Below are positions 53,721 to 63,679 of a stretch of 64,000 nucleotides of DNA, piece by piece. Position numbers and translations under genes: made by a program. The stretch comes from Prorocentrum cordatum (taxonomy: Eukaryota; Sar; Dinophyceae; Prorocentrales; Prorocentraceae): NCBI GenBank assembly GCA_963575745.1, contig CAUYUJ010014615.1, forward strand, positions 510,365-574,364. The letters are read 5' to 3'. The number at the start of each line of letters is the position of its first letter. Position 1 is the first letter of the stretch. The notes beneath the pieces were generated by a model. The model searched no databases, was not told where the DNA came from, and worked only from the letters and a program-made list of their open reading frames with translations.

Positions 53721-54059
53721 AGGCCAGAAACGAAGGCAAAGTTCGGTATTCGTTAGTATTCGATCGAGCAACACACACACACACACACCGTATCCTTTGC
53801 TGGGCATCTCGAGGTCGGCGGAACGGCGCACGCCTCCCGAACAACTCTTCCTCGTCGCACAACCAGGCGTAACAGTACGGCGGTCAGGGTTTGTCAACTG
53901 AGACATCCGGACCCTGAACCATGCCAAAACGACAAACTCCCGACAACTGCACGGATGGAGGGCGGGCCGCGTTCAGCATTCGTCGTGAACGCTTCGAAGT
54001 GCAACAACTATGTAAGGAAACTGCGCTTTAAACACTGAGTTATCGGTATGACCCCAAAA

Positions 54060-54420
54060 ATCAAGCAGCAGCTCCAACAATGGAGGACGGCTCCATTTCA
54101 ACATGAGGCTCTCGCTTCATACGTCGTCAACGAGTACTGCCCGATGTGTAAAACGGTGCAACCGCTAGAACACATGTGACGGCCGATTATCACAATGAGG
54201 CTCTCGCTTGAGACGCCCTCAAAATGTATGGCTGAAGAGGTCACCTTGTGGAACGGCCACACACTTGACAGTTCCTTCAACTTGCTGGTCCTTTCGCATT
54301 ACTCAGGGCAGCTCATTTTCAAAACAGTGCTCCCGCCTGAATGGCAAGTCCGAGGCACGCTCGCCGTCCAAAAAGATGTGTCCAGTGGTGAAAAAGGGAT
54401 GCCTGCAGGGGTCGATGAGG
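54060..54420 (+). repeat. Repeat S relatives
   Basis: CATTTCAACATGAGGCTCTCGC, TCACAATGAGGCTCTCGCTTGA and ATTTTCAAAACAGTGCTCCCGC resemble the GTTTTCAAAATGGGGCTCTCGC units at the right end of the window. The stretch 53790-54060 shows no gene. Confidence 0.5.
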
Positions 54421-54485
54421 AGGGGACTTAGGACGGGAAAGCTGTGTGGTAGCATCGCTGATGCATCCTGTATAAACTCTGGTCG

Positions 54486-54742
54486 TCATCATCACCACCA
54501 CCACCATCATCATCATCATCAGCAGCAGCAGCATCATCATAATCATCATCATGACCACCACAACCATCACCATCACCAGCACCACCACCATCAATAGCAT
54601 CATCATCAGCACCATCATCGAACTCATCGAACTCATCATCATCAGCAGCAACATCACCATCATCATCACCATCACCATCATCGTCATCATCAGCATCATC
54701 ATCAGCATCATCACCATGATCATCATCACAACCCTCCTCATC
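54486..54742. repeat. (CAT/CAC)n microsatellite
   Basis: Imperfect CAT array with a CAG block. Confidence 0.95.
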
Positions 54743-54784
54743 CTCCTCCTCCGCCTCCTGAGGAAGAAGCAACGGCATAAACAT

Positions 54785-54872
54785 AAACTTTCGGAGGTCT
54801 GCGGGGCGCTGGAGGCGCCGCCAAGGGGAGCCCAGCGCCGATGCAAGAAACCCGCGCGGAGCTCCGAAAGAC
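54785..54872 (+). mobile_element. Foldback element G, copy G2
   Basis: AAACTTTCGGAGGTCTGCG and the right arm CGCGCGGAGCTCCGAAAG are inverted. The centre GGAGGCGCCGCCA and GGAGCCCAGCGC matches G1. Confidence 0.65.
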
Positions 54873-55080
54873 TGCGTTTGTGCAGTTTCATCGATTGGCC
54901 TTTCAAAAACCGTGGCATTCGATAGTTGAGACGCTTGTCAGAAAACGTGTTCCTCAATGCTGCGAGGGAGCTGCCGGACTTCGACCACCCCTGGGTCAGG
55001 GATATCTCTCAATGCCGGCATTAGGGTAGCGCTGGCCACCCAGGCGCCCGAAGACGAAAACCGCAAAAAAAGCTGCTGAC

Positions 55081-55284
55081 GAGTTTTGTGTTATGGATGC
55101 CACGACAATGGACACCCTGACAGTCCTATCGTTGAATTTTAAATGCGTTTAAAATGTCGGAAAATGTTCTAAACATGTTTTAAACATGTTTGTTACATGT
55201 TTGCAACATGTATCAAACATGTCTTAGACATCTGGAAATTACTTGGCAGCATGCTTCCTCTCCACTGATCGTCCTCCACAAGTC
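55081..55284 (+). mobile_element. Foldback element H, copy H2
   Basis: Homologous to H1 along its full length, with a centre rich in AAACATGTTT. It lies 209 bp after G2, much as H1 lies 201 bp after G3. Confidence 0.75.
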
Positions 55285-55433
55285 TTGCGGCACCTCTGAG
55301 GCCAGCGCCCAGGCTCATGGGCGAGCGAAAGCGAGCCTCCTGTCCCGGACCATCTCGCAGCCCCGCAGCCTTCGGGTACCTCCCAGCACGCGGGGCACGG
55401 CGCTCTTCCCGCGGCCGGAAGAGAATCGGTCGG

Positions 55434-55530
55434 GCGTGTCCTCCTGCAGAGGACTTGGACGAAAAACCCAGAATAGCCACCAACAAAAACCGAAGCACGT
55501 GCACAAAAGATCCAAAAATCGTCAGGGAGG
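55434..55530 (+). mobile_element. Family A TIR element, left fragment
   Basis: TCGGTCGGGCGTGTCCTCC, GGACTTGGACGAAAAACCC and CAAAAAT match the left half. A right half with CCTGTAGAGGGAC is absent. Confidence 0.65.
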
Positions 55531-55576
55531 CTAAAAGCTACAGATACCGCTGCTGCCCCTGCTCCTCGCTCCTCAA

Positions 55577-55970
55577 CCCTCCTCCTCCTCCTCCTCCTCC
55601 TCCTCCTCCTCCTCCTTTGGCTCCTCCTCCTCCTCCTCCTCCTCCTGCTCCTCCTCGCTCCTCGCTCCTCGCTCCTCGCTCCTCCTCCTCCTCCTCCTCC
55701 TCCTCCTCCTCCTCCTCCTCCTCCTCCCTCCTCCTCATCCTCATCTCCTCCTCCTCCTCCTTTGCATCCTGCCTCCTGCCTCGTCTCTCCTCCTCCTCCC
55801 TCCTCCTCCTCCTCCTCCTCCTCCTCCTCCTCCTCGTCCTCCTCCTCCTCCTCCTCGTCCTCCTCCTCCTCCGACTCGTTCTCTTACTTCCTCGTAGTCA
55901 TCCTCTTACGTGTCCTCCTCCTCCTCATAATCATGCTTTTCTCCTCCTCCTCCTCCTCCTCCTCCTCCTC
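55577..55970. repeat. (TCC)n tract, ~390 bp
   Basis: TCC blocks with GCTCCTC and TCATCC interruptions. Confidence 0.95.
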
Positions 55971-56756
55971 CTCCTGCTCCCCCTCCATCCTCCATCCATC
56001 CCTCGTTTTTCCTCCCTGCTCACTCCCTCCTTTCTTCAGTCCCCCCTCCTGCCTCGTCCTCCTCCGCTCTCCCTCATTCATTGCTCATCGTGTTCACGCT
56101 TCGGCTTGAGGAACTAGCAACACGGTAGCGGAAGCTATTCCCAGTGTCTTTTCACGGCGCTCTTGTTCCGCGACGTAGGATATCGCGAATATCCTGGCCC
56201 ATCTCTTCGCGGCATCACTCGAGGTGGATCCATCCCTGAGGGTCCTGGGGCCCGAGGCGGGCCAAACATATTGGCCCTGGTATCCTTGCGACGCCCAGAC
56301 GCCAGGGGAGCAAGGAGGAGGCAAGTGGACGAACCGACCGAGCCGACGGTGCGCGTCGATCCGTGCTCCGGGGCAGGGCCGCTCGTGGGCGCCGGGCACA
56401 GCCGAGGATCGACCGGACCAACAGCTCGACACCGAAGCCGGCCGAAACGGACAGGCCACAGGCAGCCCCGAAGGACGCGCCGACGCAGCCACGGCACGAC
56501 AAGCAGACCGAAGCGAACGGTGTTCCATGCTCGTTGACATCTGTCACGTGCGCGGAGCTGCACTGTCAATGCCGCGCTTGCCTGTGGCTTTGCTGTGTTC
56601 CTGCTCGCAATGCACACCGCCACAGGCGGCAGAGAGCTTGAGAGATCCACCGACCCAAAAAAGGACGCAGCCGCCTGCGAGGCGGCCGAGCCGACCGAAC
56701 AGCGGACACCCTTGGTGGTGGTCCTCGTCGCCTGGCTTTCGGCGGTCGGGGATGTA
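55971..56756. other. Gene-free stretch
   Basis: ORFs of 90-180 codons in both strands have no recognised domain. Confidence 0.4.
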
Positions 56757-56910
56757 CTGACCCGGATCGATCCAAACTCAAATCAATCAGGCCTCGCAGG
56801 TTTGTGCAAAACTCTGCAGGATCATGCACCCAAACCAGAGTCAGCGCAACCCTGGCTCTGCAGGATCCTGTAAGATCTGGCGCTCTGACTGACTCCCGAT
56901 GCATTGACCC
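56757..56910 (+). repeat. Dispersed repeat O, copy O2
   Basis: CAATCAGGCCTCGCAGG, GCAGGATCATGCACCCAAACC and TCTGCAGGATCCTGTAAGATC match O1. Confidence 0.7.
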
Positions 56911-56939
56911 CCGTCTCCTGATGGACCAGAAACAAACGA

Positions 56940-57068
56940 CACCACCACACCTACGGCGCCACGGGGCTTAGCGTATACCAGGAAATCTGGCGTGGACTTT
57001 TTGCGTGGTATACGCTACGGCCCCCGGTGGGCCGTAGCGCAACAGCGAGGGCCATAGGTGGGGTGGTG
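56940..57068. mobile_element. Foldback element K (129 bp)
   Basis: The outer arms CACCACCACACCTACGGC and (complement) CACCACCCCACCTATGGC enclose a second inverted pair, TTAGCGTATACCA and TGGTATACGCTA. Confidence 0.75.
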
Positions 57069-57183
57069 AGCGCCGAGGCGGCTCATAACTCGGGTCTCCT
57101 GCAGCCGTTCGGGAAGACTCGGGTATACCCCCGGCATGCGCTCGGCGGCGCGCGTTTTGTCCGTCCCTAGAGGAGACTACGGA

Positions 57184-57377
57184 GCCTCCCAGATGAGGTC
57201 AGAGTCGATGGGGTCGGAGGATTGCGCCGCATCGCTGATGCATCGGTGATGCAACGGCGACGTCGGCGTGGAGAAAATCTGGCCTCACATCGAGCCGCAT
57301 CGCAGATTCATCCGCGATGCATCGGCGACGCTGCGCGATCCATCGACCCCATCTACTCCTACCCCATCTGGGAGGCC
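57184..57377. mobile_element. Foldback element B, copy B2
   Basis: GCCTCCCAGATGAGGTCAGA on the left and CTACCCCATCTGGGAGGCC on the right are inverted. The left arm keeps both tandem GATGNGGTCNGAG units uninterrupted, unlike B1. The centre has GCATCGCTGATGCATCGGTG. Confidence 0.8.
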
Positions 57378-57382
57378 TAGAA

Positions 57383-57535
57383 TCAGGTCGGGCATGTCCC
57401 CCGACAGGCAGATTTTGTAGGAAAACAGATTCAACAAAAGTTCAAAAAATATCAGGAATAGTCAAAACATCGTCCCACGACCATTGTCTTACTATTTCCC
57501 CATATCCCTCCTGTAGAGGACCGTGCCCGACTTCA
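57383..57535 (+). mobile_element. Family A TIR element, copy A7
   Basis: It starts TCAGGTCGGGCATGTC and ends GTGCCCGACTTCA. Flanks GCCTAGAA (57375-57382) and GCCTGGAG (57536-57543) match at 6 of 8. The left flank overlaps the last bases of B2. Confidence 0.85.
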
Positions 57536-57628
57536 GCCTGGAGGGACGCAGCTCGAGGCGGGAACAAAAATCTCAAGGAGCCTCATCCTCCTCCTCCTCC
57601 TCCCAGCTGCTGCCTTCCCCCTCCCCGA

Positions 57629-57769
57629 CCAGCCACAACTGGGGGAGCTGTGGTCCTTTACCCCCCCTGGGGGAACCCATCGCATCGACGATCTCCCGAG
57701 AGGGGTGCCGAAGTCCATGGGCCCCCCCAGGGGGATAAAAAGGACCACAGCTCCCCCAGTCGTGGCTGG
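57629..57769. mobile_element. Foldback element I (141 bp, ~45-bp arms)
   Basis: CCAGCCACAACTGGGGGAGC... on the left and its complement CCAGCCACGACTGGGGGAGC... on the right continue with few mismatches through GCTGTGGTCCTTT to CCCCCTGGGGG. Confidence 0.85.
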
Positions 57770-57851
57770 CCTGCCTCCGCGCGCCCTCGCGAGAGAGCTG
57801 CCCCGAGGCCCCAGCACGGGGCGGCAGCGATGCGCCCACCGTGGTCTTGTG

Positions 57852-58019
57852 CTAGGTCGGGCCTGTCCCCCTACAGGGGAATTTTGGGCGAAAGATGAAA
57901 TATACTCCAGAAATACTCCCCGAACGACAAGAAATAGGCTAAAAATCGCCCCCAGACTATTTTTTGACTATGTTTGAATATTCCTCCTATAAAGGGACAG
58001 GCCGCCTGGCCCGACTTAA
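57852..58019 (+). mobile_element. Family A TIR element, copy A8
   Basis: It starts CTAGGTCGGGCCTG and ends GGCCCGACTTAA. Perfect octamers GTCTTGTG flank it (57844-57851 and 58020-58027). A five-base GCCTG insertion sits inside the right terminal repeat. Confidence 0.95.
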
Positions 58020-58027
58020 GTCTTGTG

Positions 58028-58302
58028 CGGGGACCGCCCTCCCCTCTTTGGGCCCGCCGAAGAGGGAGGCCAGGAGCTATGCTGCTCCCATCGTGCTTCA
58101 GGACCACATCCCAGAAATAATCTCGAGCACCCAGAAAAATATCGAAACGGTGTCGAACCAGCAACGCCTCCCAGCACCCGACACGTGAAAGCCCCGAAGT
58201 TTCGGTATCTTCCTGGTGCTCGAAATTCTTTCTGGTAGTCAAGGCTAAGATAGGTTGGAGCATCGTAAGCCAGGAGGAGGTTAAAGCCATCTTCGTATCA
58301 TT
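58028..58302. other. Gene-free stretch
   Basis: No feature is recognised. Confidence 0.4.
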
Positions 58303-58494
58303 CGCGATAACGCCCGTGACTGGCCCCGCCCCACCCCCCTCCCAACTCCTGGCCGCGCCACGATTCGCGCCGGCGCGCGCCGTCTGGGAATGAGCCTTTC
58401 CTAGGAGCTCCGCGACGGCGCCGGCGCGAATCGTGACGTGACCGGGCCCATCCCCTCCTCCGCCTCCCCTGGTCACGCCCGCTATCGCCCGGGG
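58303..58494. mobile_element. Foldback element J
   Basis: A perfect inner hairpin with 18-bp arms CACGATTCGCGCCGGCGC (58359-58376; complement at 58418-58435) lies inside looser outer arms GCGATAACGCCCGTGAC and (complement) GCGATAGCGGGCGTGAC. Confidence 0.7.
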
Positions 58495-58591
58495 ATGAAA
58501 CGACTGTCCCTTGTCGCATCACGGCCCCGGGCACGTGCGCCTCAGAGGGGTGGGCAAGGGTGCCCCGAACAAGAGAGAACGGCACAGACAT

Positions 58592-58761
58592 CCAGTCGGG
58601 GCGTTGGCATAAGGAACCCAAAATAAGGAACGAGACCCCGAGTGTCCCATGAGTCAAACTTCGATCCCCCACCGAAGACCCGAGGCGAACTGCAAAACGG
58701 CTGAGGAACACCGAGCCGCGCCCAAAGGAAAGGGCCGCTCCTTCTTCAGCGCCCCGACTGT
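58592..58761 (+). mobile_element. TIR element E, copy E2
   Basis: The ends CAGTCGGGGCGTTG and CAGCGCCCCGACTG are 14-bp inverted repeats with one mismatch. The body is homologous to E1 (GGCGAACTGCAAAAC, CTTCTTCAGCGCC). Confidence 0.8.
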
Positions 58762-58984
58762 GAACTTTTCGGCGCTCCGCGCCAGCTGGCGGGAGTGCTG
58801 CCCCTGCGGCGGCGGCGGCGCCTGGAGGCCCCTCCCCGGCCAGCGCCCTCGAGGCCTGCGGGCTTCGGACGCTTCGGACCTCGAGGCCCGGCAGCGCGGA
58901 GGCCGCCGGGGACCCCGAGCACGGGCGGGCGCGCAGGCGCCGCGACAGCCGCGCACCGAGGTCCGAGAGCAAGTCCGACGAACA

Positions 58985-59154
58985 GTAGGTCGGGCCTGTC
59001 CCCCTACAGGGGAATCTGGGGCGAAACATGAGAAATACTCAAAAAAAACAGACCCCCCAAAGGACACAAAAAATAGTCTAAAAAAATCGTCCCCGGACGA
59101 TTCTTGGGGACTCTTCTCGAAGACCCCTCCCGTAGAGGGACAGGCCCGACTGAC
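58985..59154 (+). mobile_element. Family A TIR element, copy A10
   Basis: It starts GTAGGTCGGGCCTGTC and ends GGCCCGACTGAC. Flanks GACGAACA and GACTGACC match at 5 of 8. CGTCCCCGGACGATT and CCGTAGAGGGACAGG lie inside. Confidence 0.85.
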
Positions 59155-59223
59155 GACTGACCTTCGTGATTTCCCGCGCGAGCGCCGCGGCGCCCCTGGA
59201 GCCTTCGGTGGAGCTCCCCTTTG

Positions 59224-59352
59224 GAGGAGGAGGAGGAGGAGGAGGAGGAGGAGGAGGAACAGGAGGAGCAGGAGGGGGAGGAGGAGGAAGAGGAGGAGGA
59301 GGAGGAGGAGGAGGAGGAGGAGGAGGAGGAGGAGGAGGAGGAGGAGGAGGGG
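59224..59352. repeat. (GGA)n tract
   Basis: Nearly pure GGA. Confidence 0.95.
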
Positions 59353-59528
59353 GAGGAGGCGGATGAGCAGCAGGAGCAGGAGGAGCGCCGGGCCCACCCC
59401 GAGGGCCTGGCGGTCGGTGCGGCGTCGGCGCCTCTCCGCGCGGTGGCCTCCTCTCGAGGCGGCCCCCACGGCGGGGCGGCTCGGCGGGGCAGCGTCCGAC
59501 GACCCGCCGGGCCACGCCCAACGTGACC

Positions 59529-59692
59529 TCAGAGTCGGGCGTGTCCCTCGCTGCAGGCGCAGTCTGGACGAGAGGTAAAGAAGAGTCGAAACGTGATCAA
59601 CAATGGCCAAAACCAGTCCAGAAATCGTGCCCAGACCATTTTTTTGGACTATTCTCGAGTACTCCTCCTGTAGAGGGACACGCCCGACGCAG
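59529..59692 (+). mobile_element. Family A TIR element, copy A11
   Basis: It starts TCAGAGTCGGGCGTGTC and ends CACGCCCGACGCAG. Flanks ACGTGACC and GCCTAACC match at 5 of 8. Its right flank is the start of repeat Q2. Confidence 0.75.
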
Positions 59693-59696
59693 GCCT

Positions 59697-59880
59697 AACC
59701 CGAAGATCCCCAGTGTTGGGTTGGGGGGGGCGGGGGGGGGCGGGTTCCACGTGTGTGTTTTTTCACTGTTCCCCGACACACCCCACTGGAAATAGAGGGC
59801 AAATTGAAGCCTTCGGATTGGGCTGGGGTGGTTTGGTGGGTGGTGAGCTTCGTGGACTGAAAGGGGGCCACGACATCTGG
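59697..59880 (+). repeat. Dispersed repeat Q, copy Q2
   Basis: Homologous to Q1 and bounded on both sides by family A elements (A11 ends 59692, A9 begins 59883). Confidence 0.8.
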
Positions 59881-59882
59881 GA

Positions 59883-60068
59883 TTAGGTCGGGCCTGTCCC
59901 CCTACAGGGGGATTTTGGACGAAAAATAATAATAAAATAAAATAAATAAATAAATAAATAAATAAAATGCTCCAAACATGCTCGAAAATAGTAAGAAAAA
60001 AACGGTCCCCAGACTATTTGTTTACTATTCTTGAATTTTCCCCCTGTAGAGGGACAGGCCCGACTTGA
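59883..60068 (+). mobile_element. Family A TIR element, copy A9
   Basis: It starts TTAGGTCGGGCCTGTCC and ends GGCCCGACTTGA. An internal (AATA/AAT)n expansion (59925-59968) makes it the longest copy (186 bp). No abutting octamer duplication is evident. Confidence 0.85.
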
Positions 60069-60203
60069 AGAATCGGGGAGGGTTCACGGCCTCGGCAGAC
60101 CCCCTTGGCCTGGCGGCGCGCCATGGCGCGCACCACGGCGTGGTGCGACGGGGGCGGCATTCTTAGAAGGCGGGGGAGGATGCTGACAAGGCAGGTGGCC
60201 CCT

Positions 60204-60335
60204 ACTCCTCCTCCTCCTCCTCCTCCTCCTCCTCCTCCTCCTCCTCCTCCTCCTCCTCCTCCTCCTCCTCTCCTCCTCCTCCTCCTCCTCCTCCTCCTCC
60301 TCCTCCTCCTCCTCCCCCTCCTCTTCTCCCTCCCT
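60204..60335. repeat. (TCC)n tract
   Basis: Nearly pure TCC to about 60315. Confidence 0.95.
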
Positions 60336-60744
60336 CCTCATCGCTCATCATCGCTCGTCATTCCCTCCTCGCTCCTCCTCTCCTGCTCGCGCTCCACTGG
60401 GGACGCGGCCGTCGTCCGAAGTGCTTCCAACGATCGAGCAGTGCCTCCACAGTGCTTACAACGATGAAGCCTCCGCCCGGATCTAAGAAGCCATCCGCCT
60501 CCTTCGATCGAGAATTGGCAAGACGACCCTTTGTATAAAGCTGCCAGGGGCACTCCACGTGCGCACGGCACCGCACTCCGAGTGGACCCCAGCGTAAACA
60601 CGACCAAGCGTATCCAGCGAGGCGCACGTTGATTCGCGGAACAGACTGGGGACTGCACCGGCACACTCGAAGGCCAACGTCGAGCGAACCAGTGCAGCAT
60701 TCCTCGGTCGACTTGTCTGGGTGGGCGTTCTCTCAGTCCAGGAG
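60336..60744. other. Gene-free stretch
   Basis: No gene is recognised. A short inverted pair, CTTCCAACGATCGAGCAGTGCC and CTTACAACGATGAAG, is present at 60424-60470. Confidence 0.35.
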
Positions 60745-60900
60745 GGCACCAACTGTACACCTGCACTGGTTCTGGCAGGGCCCATCCTGGGCCCAGGGTC
60801 TGTGTTCACGCCCTCCTGGCTTGGGCACGAAGGCATATACACCGAACCTCGGCCCAAGATCGGCCTGGCCAGGATCGGTGCAGGTGTACAGTTGGCACCC
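60745..60900. mobile_element. Foldback element R (156 bp, ~54-bp arms)
   Basis: GGCACCAACTGTACACCTGC on the left and, in complement, GGTGCCAACTGTACACCTGC on the right continue inward with few mismatches to CCTGGGCCCAGG / CTTGGGCCGAGG. Confidence 0.85.
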
Positions 60901-61375
60901 TTCGGAAATGCCACCTTCGAAGGCCGCCTCACGCGCCGCCCCCCTCGTGCGCGTCGCCAATCTGAGCGACAATCGAGAAGGGGTCTGACGCGCGGTGACA
61001 CATCGACCTCACGCGGCGGCTTACGCGGGCTGCTGGCGCGGCACCCTGCAGTGGTAACGAGGGCGCTCACGCGCGACCTTACGCGGGCAGCTTACGCGCC
61101 AACGTCGGCACAAACGACCCCGTTCTTCTGCGTCGCCCAGCTGGACCTCGCCCCCCTCTTGGACGAACCCAGCCTCTGGCCAGTTCTCGGGGCACTCGGG
61201 CACCGGGGCGGCCGGCTCGGGGAAGACCTCGGGGCCCCCAGGGCTCCCCCCCCCTGAAGAAAAAGCGGGGCCTGATCCCCCAGAGGACGTCCTGAAACGA
61301 CCCGCGTCGTCATCATACTGCCTCCTCCCCCTCCTCATCCTGATCCTCATCGCCACCACCACCACCCTACCGTCA
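60901..61375. other. Gene-free stretch with TTACGCG motifs
   Basis: At 60990-61105 TTACGCGGGC, CTCACGCG and CTTACGCG recur irregularly. No gene is seen. Confidence 0.4.
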
Positions 61376-61377
61376 TC

Positions 61378-61415
61378 CCTACTACCATCAGCAGCGTCGT
61401 CATCATCAGAATTAC

Positions 61416-61470
<55 letters not shown>

Positions 61471-61700
61471 AGCATCATCATCATCAGCAGCAGCAGCAGC
61501 CGCATCATCATCGTCGTCATCACCCACATCAGCATCAGCATCATCATCATCGTCATCATCATCATCAGATCATCATCATCACCATCATTATCATCAGCAG
61601 CATCAGCAGCATCAGCATCAGAATCAGCATCAGCAGCATCATCATCACCACAACCACCATTATCGTCATCATCAACATCATCATCGTCGTCGTCATCATG
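61378..61700. repeat. (CAT/CAG)n microsatellite, outer left flank of P4
   Basis: Imperfect CAT array with CAG blocks. A short AAC block (about 61710-61757) follows. Confidence 0.95.
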
Positions 61701-61756
61701 ATAGGCAGCATCAACAAAACAGCAAACAACAAAAAAACAGCAGCAACGACAACAAC

Positions 61757-62335
61757 AATCATTCAAAGAGTGTTCGGTCTTATCTGCTCGCGTGCCAGTC
61801 AACACGTATATCCCAAACCCTCGATACCCGCCCTCTTCGTCTTCGATCGTACCCCCCTAGGGGTATATCTTTCTTACCTGCAAGGTGTATTTCGTGCAAC
61901 CCCTGAGGCAGGAGAAGAGAGGACGGATGGAAGGAAGAGACAAGGGGCAGGCGGGTTGCTGAAGCGTGCGTCCAGCATGAATCGCGAGGAAGTCTCGAGC
62001 GATAGCGAGACTCCCAAATAAACCGGGAGGAAAACCACAGCGGAGCGTGATTCTTGAGTCTCGAGGGCGCGGCATCTGAAGTGAATTGCGAGGAAGTCCC
62101 ACGCGAGAACGCGATTCCTGCATCAATTGTGACGACTTTCAGCGCGAGAGCGCGATTTTGGAATAAATTGTGAGGAGGCATAAGGCGCGAGCCGTTATTG
62201 TTGTTAACCAGGGGGCAGCGACCCAGTTTGGTGGCACCTCACTTTCCCTGATAAAAAAAACAGGAAGCGAGCCCCAGGAGAAGCACTTTGCTTGAGAACT
62301 ACATACCTGGCAGGGTGATCAACAATCCATAGTTA
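61757..62335 (-). repeat. Dispersed repeat P, copy P4 (inverted)
   Basis: TCTTATCTGCTCGCGTGCC, CGTATATCCCAAACCCTCG, GGGGTATATCTTTCTTACC, then GCGAGGAAGTCTCGAGCGATAG-type units and the end TTTCCCTGATAAAAAA and GATCAACAATCC match P3 in order and P1 in reverse. Confidence 0.85.
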
Positions 62336-62344
62336 GAAATGGGA

Positions 62345-62483
62345 TTTCAACCATACCAACAACATCAGCAACAAGAACAACGACAACAACAACAGCAACA
62401 ACAACAACGACGACGACGACAACAACAACAACAACAACAACAGCATCAGCAGCAGCCACAACAACAACAGTATCATCAGCAGT

Positions 62484-62532
<49 letters not shown>

Positions 62533-63170
62533 GCAGCAACATCATCATTATTCTCATCATCATTACTAGTGTTACCAGCATCGTCATAATCAGAATAGCA
62601 ATCATAAGTGTTATCATCATCAGCATCATCGTCATCATCACCAGCATCACCACCATCATGATCATCATCATCAGCATCATCATTTCCATCGTCGTCATCA
62701 GCATCACACTCATCATCGCCATCATCATTAACGTCATATTCATCATCATCAGCAGCATCATCCTCATCACATCCTTCATCATTGTCATCATGGTCATCAT
62801 CGTGATCATCAGTGTCATCATTAGCAGCATTACCTTTAGCACCACCATCATCGTCAGTTGCAGCAGCAGCATCATCATCGTCATCGTCATCGTTCTCGTC
62901 ATCATCATATTGCTAATCACCAGCATCATCAGCAGCAGCATCATTAGCAGCATCATCATCATTATCATCATCATCATCATCATCATCAACAACCACATCA
63001 TAATCATCATCGTCATCATCATTGTTATCAGCATCATCATTGTCACTGCCGTCGTCGTCGTCAGCATCATCAGCATCAATCATCATCAGTATCATCACCA
63101 TTGCCGTCGCCATCGGCATCAGCATTACCATAATAACTTCATCATCATCGGCATAATCGTCATCACCATC
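62345..63170. repeat. (AAC)n then (CAT)n, right flank of P4
   Basis: AAC/CAG units (62345-62468) followed by a ~700-bp CAT/ATC array, repeating the symmetry seen around P3. Confidence 0.95.
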
Positions 63171-63179
63171 ATTGCCCAT

Positions 63180-63575
63180 CCCTCCATCACTCTCTCCATC
63201 CCTCCTCCTTCTCCTTCTCCTCCTCCCTCCTCTGCCCTGGTCGCCCAACGATTGTCGAGGTGCGCCCGCTGTTGTAGTTCAGCCTGCGGATGCAGTGGTT
63301 GTTTGTGTCCGCCTCGCGCCCCCACCAGGGGCAGGAAAGGAGGGGGAGGGGTGTCCTACTCGTCTTCTTCCTGCCCCTCCCCCCTCATACTCACTGCCAC
63401 GATCACCACCGTCTTCCTTCTTTCATGCCTTCCTTCCTTCCTGGGTCCCTCTCTCCTCCTTCCTCCTCATCTCTCCCTCCTGCATCCTCTTCCACCACCT
63501 CCGCCTCCTCCTCCTCTTCAGCCCCATCCTCCATCCCCGTCCCTCTTCCTTGTAAACAACTCCCCATGCCGCACC
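63180..63575. repeat. Pyrimidine-rich TCC-like stretch
   Basis: CTCC/TCCTTCC-rich sequence, less regular than the other TCC tracts. No gene is seen. Confidence 0.6.
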
Positions 63576-63679
63576 ACCAGACACGTGTCCTCGGGCCGAG
63601 CCGGGCGTTTCGCCCGAGCCTTCCCTTGCGGCGCACCACCCTGAAGCTGAAAGCTCCAACGGTTACATCGATTTCAGGG

